A DNA stretch of 64,000 nt from Gigantopelta aegis (taxonomy: Eukaryota; Mollusca; Gastropoda; Neomphalida; Peltospiridae). The position numbers and the translations under genes are program-made. Location of the stretch: NCBI RefSeq assembly GCF_016097555.1, contig NC_054706.1, positions 79,252,353 through 79,316,352 of the forward strand. Direction: 5' to 3'. Every line of letters starts with the position of its first letter. The stretch's first letter is position 1. This document shows, piece after piece, positions 12,763 through 24,835 of the stretch. Below the pieces are notes generated by a model. It was not told where the DNA came from, made no database searches, and worked only from the letters and a program-made list of their open reading frames with translations.

Positions 12763-12904
12763 GGATAATAAACGAGTTACCAGTTATCAAATTTATGTCC
12801 CGAGTGAAATAATTTTCAGTTGTCACGATCTTTAGCGAGTGACAAATGAAAATTATTTCACTCGGGACATAAATTTGATAATAACTGGTACCAAGTTTGT
12901 TATT
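12763..12904. repeat. Near-perfect palindrome (hairpin MITE)
   Basis: Two arms of about 60 bp, 12763-12825 and 12838-12904, are reverse complements with few differences around a 12-bp loop (gatctttagcga). Each arm contains tttatgtcccgagtgaaat. Looks like a foldback element. No ORF. Confidence 0.8.
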
Positions 12905-13063
12905 CTATTTATTACCTCAGCTATTTTTTCTCTCTTAAAGCCTTTAAAATTATTTCCACACGTATGCATGTAGGTGTATAGAAATTATGTAAACCACTTT
13001 ACGCACTGTTCTGAGTATTGCTATAACTTTGTAATTTAATGGATAATATTTGAATAAATGAAT

Positions 13064-13125
13064 GTTTGTTTAATGACACCCCTGCACAAAAATACATAGC
13101 GGCTATTGGGTGTCACAAAGGATAA
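13064..13125 (-). repeat. SINE tail fragment
   Basis: gtttgtttaatgacacccct followed by ggctattgggtgtcac is a variant SINE tail in minus orientation. The same tail is at 17518-17575 and, on plus, at about 21388-21430. Confidence 0.6.
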
Positions 13126-13251
13126 TATTTGAAAACAAAAGTTCTCTTTATTCTGCTAAAAATATCTATAACGAATTGCATTAAAATTACATTTTGTTAT
13201 AAATTTAACAAGCAAACGAGAGCCGTAAATGCAAACTCCATGACGTCATTT

Positions 13252-13625
13252 TGTGTCTTTGCCAAATCGTGGAAACCAGCCTCGGTGGCGTCATGACAGG
13301 CCATCGGTCTACAGGATGGTAGGTACTGGGTTCGGATCCCAGTCGAGGCATGGGATTTTTAATCCAGATACAGACTCCAAATCCTGAGTGAGTGCTCCGC
13401 AAGGCTCAATGGGTAGGTGTAAACCACTTGCACCGACCAGTGATCCATAACTGGTTCAACAAAGGCCATGGTTTGTGCCATCCTGCCTGTGGAAAGCGCA
13501 AATAAAAGATCCCTTGCTGCTAACGGAAAGAATAGCCCATGTACTGGCGACAGCGGGTTTCCTCTCAAAATCTATGTGGTCCTTAACCACGTCTGACACC
13601 ATATAACTGTAAATAAAATGTGCCA
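13252..13625 (+). repeat. SINE copy, C-type head with A-type tail
   Basis: Near full length on plus: head cctcggtggcgtcatgacag, box-B-like gggttcggatcccag, linker tcaatgggtaggtgtaaacc, core aaataaaagatcccttgctg, and the A-type tail (ggtccttaaccacgtctgac ... aaataaaatgtg). The best copy of the C head in the window. Confidence 0.88.
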
Positions 13626-13683
13626 AGAGGCTGACGCCTATATTAATTAAGGTCCTCTTCGAGCATTTTACAAAAATACAATT

Positions 13684-13755
13684 TTTTATATGCACCATCT
13701 GACAGACAGGATAGCATATACCACACCTATGAATATCAGTCATGAGCTATGTCCC
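13684..13755 (-). repeat. SINE core fragment
   Basis: tttatatgcaccatctgaca ... ggatagcatataccac is the minus-strand core; neither head nor tail is complete. Confidence 0.6.
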
Positions 13756-15480
13756 GCTATTTCCAAATAACAAGGTGTTACAATTATACTTAAGGCATAC
13801 CTATATAAGATAGATAGTACAAGATACACTGTACAATGGACAATAGTCTTCACATCACACACCTAGTTATCATTTGTGACAAGCTGTTCTGAGGCGATGA
13901 CAGATGGGTGAACAATGAAGATAGCTCAATTAACGCTGTTCAAAGTTCACATTAGTCAGATAACAAAATGTTTATATGCAGAATGAATATCAAATGATTG
14001 TGTTGGGGTTTTTTCCGGTTTTAGCCAGCTACATGATTCACACTAGTATTATCTGTGTAGACCTTCACATAACAAAACCAACCATGACCTGTAGGTTATA
14101 ACAGCCTAATTCAATATGATTTTAAAGACAGATTACATCAATTCAAGTGTGGTTATATTGTTATCTCTCACTTTAAATGTGATTCCACTTAAAATTTTAG
14201 TTGCCTACAATAGCTCTGGCTCATCTAATCTCTATTCATCATGAAGACTATCACATCTTTTTCAACTTTATATAAAAAAAAATCTTATTTTAAATTGGAT
14301 TTTCAAGCTTATATCAGAGATGCCAACCCTAGTTGGAGTGTCATAGGAATCCAGGCCTTCAAAAATCGAAATTCAACCCCACAAAATAGGAATGTTATCA
14401 GTGATGGCACAGGAACACGTTTTTCAACATTTTGGTAAAGTCAAGTTCAAGGCCGTAAGGTACGGCTAGTATAACTGAAGTACAACCCCAATTATGTTTA
14501 GAATTACTGTGTTTGTTTTATTTATCTATTGTCTTCTAATTTAATGCATCGCTTGCTTAGGGATATTAGCAATCAGGTCATGCAGTTAAAAAAAAAAAAC
14601 TAAATTATTAATTTATTTTTTAAACTTCATTCACCTGTACAGGTCAAGATAAATTTTCACTAAATAATACTAATACTAATAACACTAAAAAAAATATATT
14701 TTAAATAAACATAAAAACAAGGAGAAGAAAACAGGTCAGCCATTCTTTTAGGTACTATAGGGGTTGGGTTCCTTGAAACATTGCTTTTCAGCCCTATATA
14801 AAGTGTGTTGTAATTGATCAGAAATTTGGGCTAGTGCTTTATTTTAGTGGGCTAGTGGAATTTACAAACCCACTAGCTCTGTGGGTAGTGACTTTTTAAA
14901 ACATCTGTCACACCCTTACATACCCAATCGGCAAACATTGGGGCTGTTCGGAAGATCGATCGCTAGACTGGTTTATTCTATATCGCCACGCTTGCTATGC
15001 TCGCTATTCAGAATCCATAAGTTTAAAGAACAAGGCAGGAAACCAATCTACGATTGTTGACAATGAAGAGGGAAAACGTTCAATTTCTCCGGTGTATAAC
15101 AATATTTGTGCCTTCCAAAATACAATCTGACGCCAAATACACGAAATTACGATTTTCTTTCTAAAAATTGGAATTTTGAACAAGACAATCGTAATATCGT
15201 AATCTATGCTTTAAATTTGCAATGATTCCGCCAAATTCGTAATGGTTAGCATCTCTGTTATATCCAATTATGGCCAAGTACATCTGGGCTGTCTGGGCTG
15301 TCTAAAGACCATTGGTTACTGATAAAGGAAAGGAATGACACCTTGATTGATATTTTTTACATTACGGCTATTTGGTGTGTAACAATGCATCGTAAAATTT
15401 TAAAACAAAATGTTCCCTGAGAATATGGTTATATCGACACATGATCGAGAGAAAGTAAAAAGAGAAAAGTTGCTGCCACT
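13756..15480. other. Intergenic, no gene seen
   Basis: No supportable exon. 14825-14910 carries several gctagtg motifs as in the MITE at 53097; 15255-15310 is a small piece of the D-type SINE (ccaattatggccaag, ctgggctgtctgggctgtc); 15490-15560 is a short minus-strand SINE core. Confidence 0.4.
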
Positions 15481-16555
15481 ATACAGACTATCCCTAACAA
15501 AGCAGTGCTCAAGGGATCTTTTATATGCATTTTCCCAAAGACAGGATGGGGTAAAAGTCCACATCGCATCTCAGGCATCCGAGCTATTTACCTGTTTGGC
15601 AATTTTAGTCTCTGGGCCCTTATATTTGGTATTAGAGAAAACTGACTTTTCACTGATGAAAAAAAACAAATGATAGTTGTAAACTGACGGCGAGTGTGTT
15701 CTGTACTGTGACTGCCGTCTGATGGGTACGACCACGCCCACACCCGTATAGCATCTGTAAAACATATTTCTTGGTGCGAAAAAATGTTTCCCTTAACAAA
15801 TTTGCAAGGTGAAAATTTTATACTATAAACTTATATAATTTCTGAGGAATTGAAACTGAAACCAAAAGCTTTCGTTCAGAAAAAGAAACAGCGGTGTCTT
15901 CATCAACTGTTTTCATTGGATGTATGTAAGCGGAAGATGTATTGTCGATCAGAATATTTCTATCATTCGGAACACTTCGGCCTATTTCTATTCATAATCA
16001 GTCGAGGTGTTCCGAATTATTACAAATTTGCAGAATGGGCGGGCGAGGTGTTGCTTTTGAAACAATCTGGCAAATTAATTGTAACCAATGTCAAAATAAA
16101 ACGATATTTCTATGTTTATTTACTTGTTCACTCATTAGTAACTCCCTGTTATATTTAATTATCGGTTTTACTTTCAAAATGTTCGCATGTTGTCAGGGGC
16201 TGGAAATTAGGCAGTACTGGGTCAGCAGAAAATTTCACCAAATTATCTACTAAACTTCAAAAATTGAACAAAACCAGTTATTCTATCAAAATATCTATTA
16301 TTTAATGAAATTATTTCGCCAAATTAAAATAAGATTTGCCTTCTTTTTTTTAAACTCGCAACTGGCGAATTTGGCGAGTGGCAGAGCTAGCCCTGTTACA
16401 TGACAGTGATTAAATTAATATTTGTTTCATGATTATTAGTGGTAAACTTGTTAATAGGACTAAAATGAAAAGTAAGGATGGTTAGTATAATTATAAATGA
16501 CAGAGAAACATGAACAGATATTAATTTTATTGCTGTATATTATTATCAGTTTGGA

Positions 16556-16830
16556 AATGGAAATGGAAATGTTTTATTTAACGACACACTCAACACATTT
16601 TAATTACAGTTATATGGCATCAGACATATGGTTAAGGACCACACAGATACTGAGAGAGGAAACCCACTGTCGACACGTCATAGGCTACTCTTTCCGATTA
16701 GCAGCAAGGGATATGCACCATCCCACAGACAGGATAGCACATACCATGGCCTTTGATATACCAATCGTGGTGCACTGGCTGTGACTAGAAATAGCCCAAT
16801 GGGCCCACCGATGGGGATCGAATCCAGTTA
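16556..16830 (-). repeat. SINE copy, A-type head with A-type tail
   Basis: Minus orientation: tail tttatttaacgacacactca, the segment tatggttaaggaccacacag, core, and part of the head ending at the box-B site ggggatcgaatcc (16814-16826). Confidence 0.82.
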
Positions 16831-17162
16831 TCAGTTTGGAGACATTTACATTTTAACAATTAAGTTATGTTAATATCTGAGGAGAGCAACGACTCTCACA
16901 AACAAAATTCAGGAGAGCTTTTTTCAGCTCCTGAAAATTTCACAACTGGCAGTCATTGGGTTAATTACATTCTTTTTCATGGATAAAATAAAAATAACAC
17001 CCGGAAACCTAATGACATCATTAGAAAGTAACGTCATTAGCAATTGGAATGGGCCAAGTTGATGATTCAAGGGTCTACAATTAGACTGTAGCCGTGTATT
17101 TTTTTCAAGAAATACCAACTATACAGTTAGTTCCATAGAAAAACAATTCAGTTTACAATAGA

Positions 17163-17304
17163 CATAACCAATGTAGTATTTAGATTTGCGGGTGTTATTG
17201 TCTATTTGATGCCTGCAAATGTTATGCCTGAGGTTAAAAATGAAACATTTGCAGCATCAAATAGACAATAACACTTGCAAATCTAAAAACTCCATATGGT
17301 TATC
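17163..17304. repeat. Palindromic element (hairpin)
   Basis: Arms of about 60 bp, 17163-17222 and 17244-17304, share attgtctatttgatgc and tttagatttgc in inverted orientation, with about 20 bp between them. A second foldback element, unrelated in sequence to the one at 12.8 kb. Confidence 0.75.
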
Positions 17305-17580
17305 TCCTAAATATCACATTTTAGACATTCTGTTAATGGACCAGGAAGTGTTGTTTTAATAATTTGTTGATAAATGTGATGATATAGGTTTGCACATTCT
17401 CGCGAGCTTTAGAAAAAAATTAACATTCGCAATCATTTATGTGCCCAATTATTGATTACTCTACAACAGGCCTATATAAAAATTTGAAGAGAACGACCTA
17501 CAATAAGGGCGAATAAATTAAGGTTTAATGACATGCCAGCACAAAATACACATCGGCTACTGGGTGTCACAAAATGTAAG

Positions 17581-17760
17581 TACAGTGAAACCTCTCAAAA
17601 TCGGACCCTCTGTACACCGGAATTCCCTCAAAACCGGACATTTGTCACGGTCCTTTTTTAAAATTCAGTACAGAACTTAACCTCTCTAAACCGGATACCT
17701 TTTAACACCAGACATTTTACTTGATCCTGAGGGTGTCCGATTTAGAGGGGTTTCACTGTA
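17581..17760. mobile_element. Pogo/Tigger-like MITE, 180 bp
   Basis: Starts tacagtgaaacctctc and ends gaggggtttcactgta, inverted copies flush with TA. The interior repeats 'aaccggac'-type motifs. Shortened relatives are at 12635-12722 and 45017-45089. The TA site and cagtg ends resemble pogo/Tigger non-autonomous elements; no transposase is present. Confidence 0.72.
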
Positions 17761-17842
17761 TATGGAAATATTATTTACATTAAGAATAAAATGTATTTAA
17801 TTATGTAAAACCAGTGTAAAGAGCTGTGGGGTAAAGTATAAT

Positions 17843-18115
17843 AGGCCTACAATAAGGGCAAAATGACCTGGAATGAACATGACTAAGGGCGAAATGACCT
17901 GGGGCAAAAAGGAATACGGGTGAAATGACCTGGGGTGAACGTGACTGGGCGAAAAAGAATAAGGGTGAAATGACCTGGGGTGAACGTAACTAATGGCAAA
18001 ATTACCTGGGGCAAAAAGGAATAAGGGTGAAATGACCTGGGGTGAACTTGACTATGGGCGAAATGACCTGGGGCGAAAAGGAATAAGGCCAAAATTATTT
18101 TGGGTGAAACAACCT
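17843..18115. repeat. Degenerate tandem repeat (gaaatgacctggggcaaaaa motif)
   Basis: About nine imperfect copies of a roughly 30-bp motif, alternating variants ending in gggtgaacgtgac and gggcaaaaaggaataag. ORFs here are by-products of the repetition. A separate 33-bp duplication (atttatccagttccaatatg) follows at 18130-18192. Confidence 0.7.
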
Positions 18116-18192
18116 GGATTCTTCAGGGATTTATCCAGTTCCAATATGATGGGGAAATCGGATTTATCCAGTTCCAATATGATGGGGAAATC

Positions 18193-19640
18193 AGATTTGG
18201 GCTGTTTTTGAAGGACAATGAATGATGCAATGCACCATTAATGGCATTATTAAATACATTTATTAAAAGGGATCTAATTACACAAATATTTTCACATCAG
18301 ACTGGGAATTTTTAATGCCACAAAGTCTTGCAAAATGTCTGAATAAATGCAACATTTTTGTTTTAAAAAATAATTATTAAAAAATTAAAAAAAATTATAA
18401 TTTTGTTTTGTTTTTTAAACTATATAAACTGTACATTGGTATGGTTTTAAAAATTCTGGTAGAAGGTATTAGGTCATTTTAACCTCTTTTATGTTTTGCT
18501 TTGCATTTGTTTTGTTTTCTTTATTTGTTGGTTGGTTGGGAGTTTGGGGGAGGGGGGGGGGGGAATTCAGACCCAAATGGTTTAATATTTATACATTCAC
18601 TTGTGTTTCACTATTTGGTAATTTCAAACTAACCTATAAAATTATAAATTAAATAATTATGCAATGACAACAAATGTTCTAGGAAAAAAACACTATCATT
18701 TATCACAGTATTGCTGAAACAAAAATAAGCCTGTAAAATCATAAACACTTAAAACAGGAATACAATTAAAAATGAAATAAATTATGCAATGACGGACACT
18801 TCTTTAAAATAAATCAATACTGCAGAACATAAATAAATACCTGCAAATGCGCTGAAATATACCAAAATTAGAGATGTGATCGGACTACCACCGTTTTGTT
18901 GATGATGCAGGACGAACGTCGAAGCCAAGTGTGGCGTGATTCGCTAATTATGGCGTGATCGCCTCAAAACGCACGTACGAGTCAAAACTCACGTAACAAA
19001 ACGCGATGCACGTTTCTAGGACGTAGCTAAAATAGTCTACTCCGTAGCCTTCCGCGCAAGAATTGAAACCCCCAAAATTATGATTTTCTGCCTTTTAACA
19101 ATAGATTATTAAATAAAAAACCAAAACTCACTTTCCCTGCAAAATCGTTGTCTTCCGAGTTTCCTGCCTCCGTGCGTCAACGTGATAGGCTCTCAATCTA
19201 AAGTTCAAGTTGCACGCATCCATGTTATACTGATGGGAAAAAGTTAAGACTCGGCCGTTACATAACGTGATCTGTTTAAAATGAAATATCAACATCGTTT
19301 AGTACACACTTGTGTCTAGTAATTTTATCAAACTCTTTCTTTGTTTTTGTTTGTATTGTTTTATTTAGGTTTTGTTTGTTTTTTTATTTATTTATTTATT
19401 ATTTATATTATTTTAATTGTTGGGGAGGGTGGGGGGGGGGGAGGATCGCGGGTTGTTGGGCTTTTCTGTTGTTGTTTTTTTTCTCACCAGCAAGCATGTA
19501 GGAAAGATATCTCAAATGCTTTAAAAAATAAAACATTAATTTTGTTTACTTGCTGAATTTTTAGTGTTCATGGCATCTAAGAATGTTTTTGTTTTGTATT
19601 ATTATTATTTTTTAATTTGTTTACAAGGATCTTTGAATAT
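18193..19640. other. Intergenic, AT-rich, no gene seen
   Basis: Contains G-runs near 18540-18565 and 19420-19445 and T-rich low complexity near 19330-19400. A short GC-richer stretch with several CpGs lies at 18890-19060 but has no recognisable coding potential. Confidence 0.4.
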
Positions 19641-19649
19641 TAAAAGAAA

Positions 19650-20365
19650 GGAAGGAAATGGTTTATTTAATGACACACTCAACACATTTTATTTACAGTT
19701 ATATGGTGTCAGACATATGGTTAAGGAATACACAGATTGAGGGAAGAAACCCACTGTCACCACTTCATGGGCTACTCTTCGATTAGCAGCAATTAAGGAT
19801 ATTTTATATGCATCATCCTATAGACAGGATAGCACATACCATGGCCTTTGATGTACCAGTCGTAGTGCACTGGCTGGAACGAGAAATAACCAAATGGGCC
19901 CACCGATGGGGATCGATCTCAAACCGACAATGCATCAAAGAAAGAAATATTTTATTTAACGACGCACTCAACACATTTTATTTACGGTTATATGGTGTCA
20001 GACATATGGTTAAGGACCACACAGATTTTGAGAGGAAACCTGCTGTCGCCACTACATGGGCTACTCTTCCGATTAGCAGCAAGGGATCTTTTATTTGCAC
20101 TTCCCACAGGCAGGATAGCACAAACCATGGCCTTTGTTGAACCAGTTATGGATCACTGGTCGGTGCAAGTGGTTTACACCTACCCATTGAGCCTTTGCGG
20201 AGCACTCACTCAGGGTTTGGAGTCGGTATCTGGATTAAAAGTCCCATGCGTCGACTGGGATCTGAACCCAGTACCTACCAGCCTGTAGACCGATGGCCTA
20301 CCACGACCGGTAATAATGCATCAAGTGAGAGCTTTACCACTGGGCTACATCCCGCCCCCTTGAAT
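19650..20365 (-). repeat. A-type SINE interrupted by a second SINE
   Basis: Minus-strand SINE: tail and core at 19650-19928, head (ttaccactgggctacatccc) at 20325-20358. The two halves are separated by another SINE flanked by a 10-bp direct repeat (aatgcatcaa at 19929-19938 and 20315-20324). Confidence 0.85.
19939..20314 (-). repeat. C-head/A-tail SINE nested inside the older SINE
   Basis: Complete minus-strand copy: tail tttatttaacgacgcactca, core, linker, box-B region (gggatctgaacccag) and head ending ccacgaccggtaat. Bounded by an exact 10-bp target duplication, so it is the younger element. Confidence 0.88.
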
Positions 20366-20379
20366 ATTAAAAGATGTGT

Positions 20380-21587
20380 GTTTGACATGGGGCAATAAGT
20401 GACTAGGTGATCCTCCTTGGTTACCCAACCACCACAAGCACATGCACTTCAATTCTGCTTATTAAATGTACATTGTTCATTACACCATCATATTAATTTA
20501 GATCTTAACATGCATGGATATGAGTTTACAGTTTTTTTGTAATTTCTTTTCTTTTCTTTCTTTATTTTATTTTTATAATACATATTTCAGTGTCGGATCA
20601 AAGGGGGCTACGGGTTTTAACTCCTTACTAGGTGCCAAGTAACAAAATAAAGTCTACCCTCACTAATATTCTCAATCCCTCACCTCATTCAAATCCAGTT
20701 ATTTTAAGCACTATTCAAATAATAATCAGTTTTAAGATATACCTTGTTGTTGATTTTGATGTGTTTGTTAAAATAATTATGATGTATTGAGTTATCACTG
20801 ACTCAAGTTTCTTAACAAATTGATTTAAATATTATTTATATATTCATAATATGTGCTATTGTTCCTCATGCTATTCATATTACATGTATGTTGATGGGGT
20901 TTTTTTTTAATGTATGTATGTATAATATCATGTATAGATTAGAGAGGGCCTCATGGGAGACCAATCACTTTGTACTGAATGTGTTTACCCTCTGAAAATA
21001 AAGAATTTTATTATTATTATTATTATTATTATTACTAAGGCACCAACACCCTTCCATGTTGGATGCATACAGTGCAACATAACATTTTCAAGAGTGCTTG
21101 GTATCTGTCTTTGTAGGTTTTGCTGGTGTTATATACAGATTGAAAACCTTACTTATTAAACATACCCCTCCCTCACAATCTTAGATCTGCCCCTGCATAT
21201 TTTATAGTATTTTGAAATCATTTCTTTGAGAGATTGACTTTTATTCTAAATTTTATTTTGATCTATCTGTGATACTAATATGTTTTTTTACACAGTTCTT
21301 TACCCTGTGTTTTTATTTGACTCGTGAATTTTTATGTTGATATTGATCATCACTTCAAGTTTTGACTTTACCATAGTTTGGTACCCAATAGCTGATGTAT
21401 TTTTTGTGCTAGGGTGTTGTTAAACATTCATTCATTCATTGTGTTATTGTTAATGTTTACTGCACATCAAGTACAAACCAGTTATTTCCAGAGCTGGGTT
21501 GGCTTATTTTTTAATAGAAAACAAAATATTTTAAAGCTATAATAAAGTAAAATATATTTACCTATATTTATTTTTAATCATCCATTC
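20380..21587. other. Intergenic, no gene seen
   Basis: AT-rich. (TTA)n at 21010-21035 and a SINE tail ending in (attc)n at 21388-21440 are the only structures recognised. Confidence 0.4.
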
Positions 21588-21682
21588 ATCTTTCCATTGA
21601 TCCGTCCATCCATCCATCCATCCATCTTCCATCCATCCATCTTTCCATCCATCCATCCATCCATCCATCCTTCCATCCACCA
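21588..21682. repeat. (CATC)n microsatellite
   Basis: Interrupted catc/cttc tetranucleotide tract, followed by an A/G-rich tract (gaaa)n near 21730-21770. Confidence 0.85.
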
Positions 21683-21689
21683 ACATACC

Positions 21690-22790
21690 ATTCCCACCCA
21701 CTCACCTATAGATACATTTGAGAGAAAGACAGACCAATAAAGAAAGAAAGAATGAAAGAAAGATAGACAGAGGAGGGAGTAGGTTTTTTTTTATGTAACT
21801 GCTGTTAGATTTATATTTTTTGTATTATTTTTGTTACAATTTGGCTTTATAATCAGCAAAATTATATACATGTCCAATCTATGTCTTTTTAATGAATTAG
21901 TGTCCACTTACTGCTGACTTAAGATATTATTTCCTTGTAGGTTTTGGCAAATATTAGAACTCAACATCTATATAATATGTATATAGGCCTAACTCAACTT
22001 CATTTCAATTTATTGTTAGCAATGTATTGATAATGAGGTGAAATGGTTAGCTGGTATTGAGTTAGTGTTGAATCACACATAAAATAGGACCATTCCCATG
22101 TGCATCTATATTTAGGGTGTATTGTTTACAGTTTATAACTTACACTGGACTAGTATGACTTTTCATAGTGTACATGTAAACGACCCAAATTATCAAATGT
22201 GACTTCAAACCAAGTTTGGCAAAATCTCTCACGGTCTCACTACGCAGTTCATTTCCAGGTGTTAGTTCCTTCATCACGGTCCACTACATATAGTTCCTAA
22301 TTGTGACATATGTTGTGTTTGGAGAGTAAAAAACACTGTTTATGTGATTTGTGTAGAACACTGTATATGAACAAATTAAAAACAAACTGTGATTAAACAA
22401 ATAAATAACTCATTTATTAAAGCAAAATATATTGCTTAAAAAATACCAGTTTATATTCAAGGCACACCACAAATATGGACGGAATTAATATAAAAGAATA
22501 TTACAGTTTAGTATTTAGTAAAATAACATATAAAGCTATGTCAAACACATATAAAGCTATGTCAAACACATTTAATTTAATTTATGTAACATTATGAAAA
22601 ATAAAAATAGAACTGAATACATATATAGTTCACATAATACAGTGGTTTCTATGCAAAGCACATCGATAATATGGATGGAATTACAACAATAATATTATAA
22701 ACATAAAAAAACAAAACAAGCAAAACATGTTAACACAAAACAATCATGTAGAAACTGTTATTCCACCTCTATATAAAAGTATAGTTATTT
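21690..22790. other. Intergenic, no gene seen
   Basis: AT-rich. A 21-bp duplication (ataaagctatgtcaaacaca) lies at 22530-22571. No coding potential. Confidence 0.4.
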
Positions 22791-22796
22791 TTGCAA

Positions 22797-22801
22797 TTAT
22801 C

Positions 22802-22841
<40 letters not shown>

Positions 22842-23340
22842 TGGACCACTGTCTTCTACCACACCCAAAAGTCATCTTTTTCTAGGATGAAACACACTGC
22901 CTTACCTTTTTGCAAGTTATATTTAATATATATATATATATACTGGACCACTGTCTTCTACCACACCCAAAAGTCTTCTTTTTCTAGGATGAAACACACT
23001 GCCTTACCTTTTTGCAAGTTATATTGCAAGTTATATTTAATATATATTTATACACTGGACCACTGTCTTCTACCACACCCAAAAGTCTTCTTTTTCTAGG
23101 ATGAAACACACTGCCGTACCTTTTTCTAGGATGAAACACACTGCCTTACCTTTTTGCAAGTTATATTTAATATATATATATATATATATATATACTGGAC
23201 CACTGTCTTTTACCACACCCAAAAGTCTTCTTTTTCTAGGATGAAACACACTGCCTGACCTTTTTCTAGGATGAAACACACTGCCTTACCTTTTTCTAGG
23301 ATGAAACACACTGCCTGACCTTTCTGCAAGTTATATTTTC
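22797..23340. repeat. Tandem repeat with (TA)n segments, units about 110-140 bp
   Basis: Four to five units, each with a (ta)n tract, ctggaccactgtcttctacc, acccaaaagtc and one to three copies of a 31-bp piece (tttttctaggatgaaacaca). The (ta)n length and the number of inner pieces vary between units, so repetition occurs on two levels. Overlapping ORFs on both strands are artefacts. Confidence 0.85.
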
Positions 23341-23365
23341 CCGTAACACTTTGACATTTCCTTTT

Positions 23366-23542
23366 TGTCTCCCAACTACAATCCTATAGACTATTCAATA
23401 ATGGGACTATCTCCCAACTACAATCCTACAGACTATTCAATAATGGGACTATCTCCCAACTACAATCCCACAGACTATTCAATAATGGGACTATCTCCCA
23501 ACTACAATCCTACAGACTATTCAATAATGGGACTATCGCCCA
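23366..23542. repeat. 42-bp minisatellite, 4 copies
   Basis: Unit begins ctcccaactacaatcctata, ends aataatgggactat. The period is a multiple of three, so it stays open (SPNYNPTDYSIMG repeated). No start context, splice site or flanking coding sequence supports a gene. Confidence 0.85.
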
Positions 23543-24104
23543 AAGAACGCTGACAACTGTCATGCAGACAAGTTCAGGGTACAAGAACTTAAAAAAGAAA
23601 TTAAAAATATATGGGGCAAAAATAAATGAAGAAAGGTACTTCATCCTGGGAAAAAAAGCTATGGGTCATGGGGGAAAAAATGGTGGCCAATGAACCATTG
23701 TTTTTAATACATACAGATATGGTGAGAAAGTTGTCAATGGTATAGTTTTTTAACATTATCATATCCAAGTTTTTTAACATTATCATATCTAATTTTAAAA
23801 GTAAGCCATGTATCAAAATCAAATTTTTACTATTAACATACAAAACAATAAACTGCTTTTGTGTCAACTTTCAAAGTCCTGCATTTATATAAGTTCCTCT
23901 GTGATATTTTCATAAATAACAAGAAGCAACATACCCAAGTACAATTAATTCCTTTGAATGGACTCAAGGGCAGTATATACAATCATAAAAATGCTGCACA
24001 ATTGGAATAAATTAACATGAACATATTATATGTCATATGACATAATCCTAACATCAATCAGACATCCACCTAAGACCAGCATATCATCATGGCATCAACA
24101 TAAA

Positions 24105-24835
24105 GTCAGTATGATATCAACCTGAAATCAAAATGACATCAACCAAATATCAACATGACATCAACCAGATATCAACATGACATCAGCATGACATCAACCA
24201 GATATCAACATGACATCAATCAGATATCAACATGACATTAATCAGATATCAACATGACATCAGCATGACATCAATCAGATATCAACATGACATCAGCATG
24301 CCATCAATCAGATATCAACATGACATCAGCATGCCATCAATCAGATATCAATATGACATCAACCGGATATCAACATGACATCAACCAGATATCAACATGA
24401 CATCAGCATGACATCAATGAGATATCAACATGACATTAGCATGACATCAATCAGATATCAAAATGGCATTAATCAGATATCAACATGACATCAGCATGAC
24501 ATCAACCAGATATCAACATGACATCAGCATGACATCAATCAGATATCAACATGACATTAGCATGACATCAATCAGATATCAACATGACATTAATCAGATA
24601 TCAACATGACATCAGCATGACATCAACATGACATCAATCAGATATCAACATGACATCAACCAGATATCAACATGACATCAACTGGATATCAACCAGATAT
24701 CAACATGTCATCAGCATGACATCAACCAGATATCAACATGACATTAGCATGACATCAACCAGATATCAACATGACATTAACATAAAATCAGTACGTTATC
24801 AACCAAATATCAACAAGATATCATTATTTTTTGTA
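24105..24835. repeat. Minisatellite of catcaa/gatatcaacatgacatcag units
   Basis: About 700 bp of shuffled short modules (agatatcaac, atgacatcaa, atgacatcagc), with a higher period near 33-36 bp. It diverges toward both ends. Confidence 0.85.

Noticed and set aside
17883..18211. ORFs with PGHFTP-type repeats on both strands
   Set aside because: Tandem repeat artefacts with no splice or start support.
18890..19060. CpG-containing stretch considered as a promoter
   Set aside because: No adjacent gene on either strand, no initiator or splice donor that fits the neighbours.
19808..20288. 98-110 codon ORFs near 20 kb
   Set aside because: They read across nested SINEs; the same peptides recur wherever the SINE occurs.
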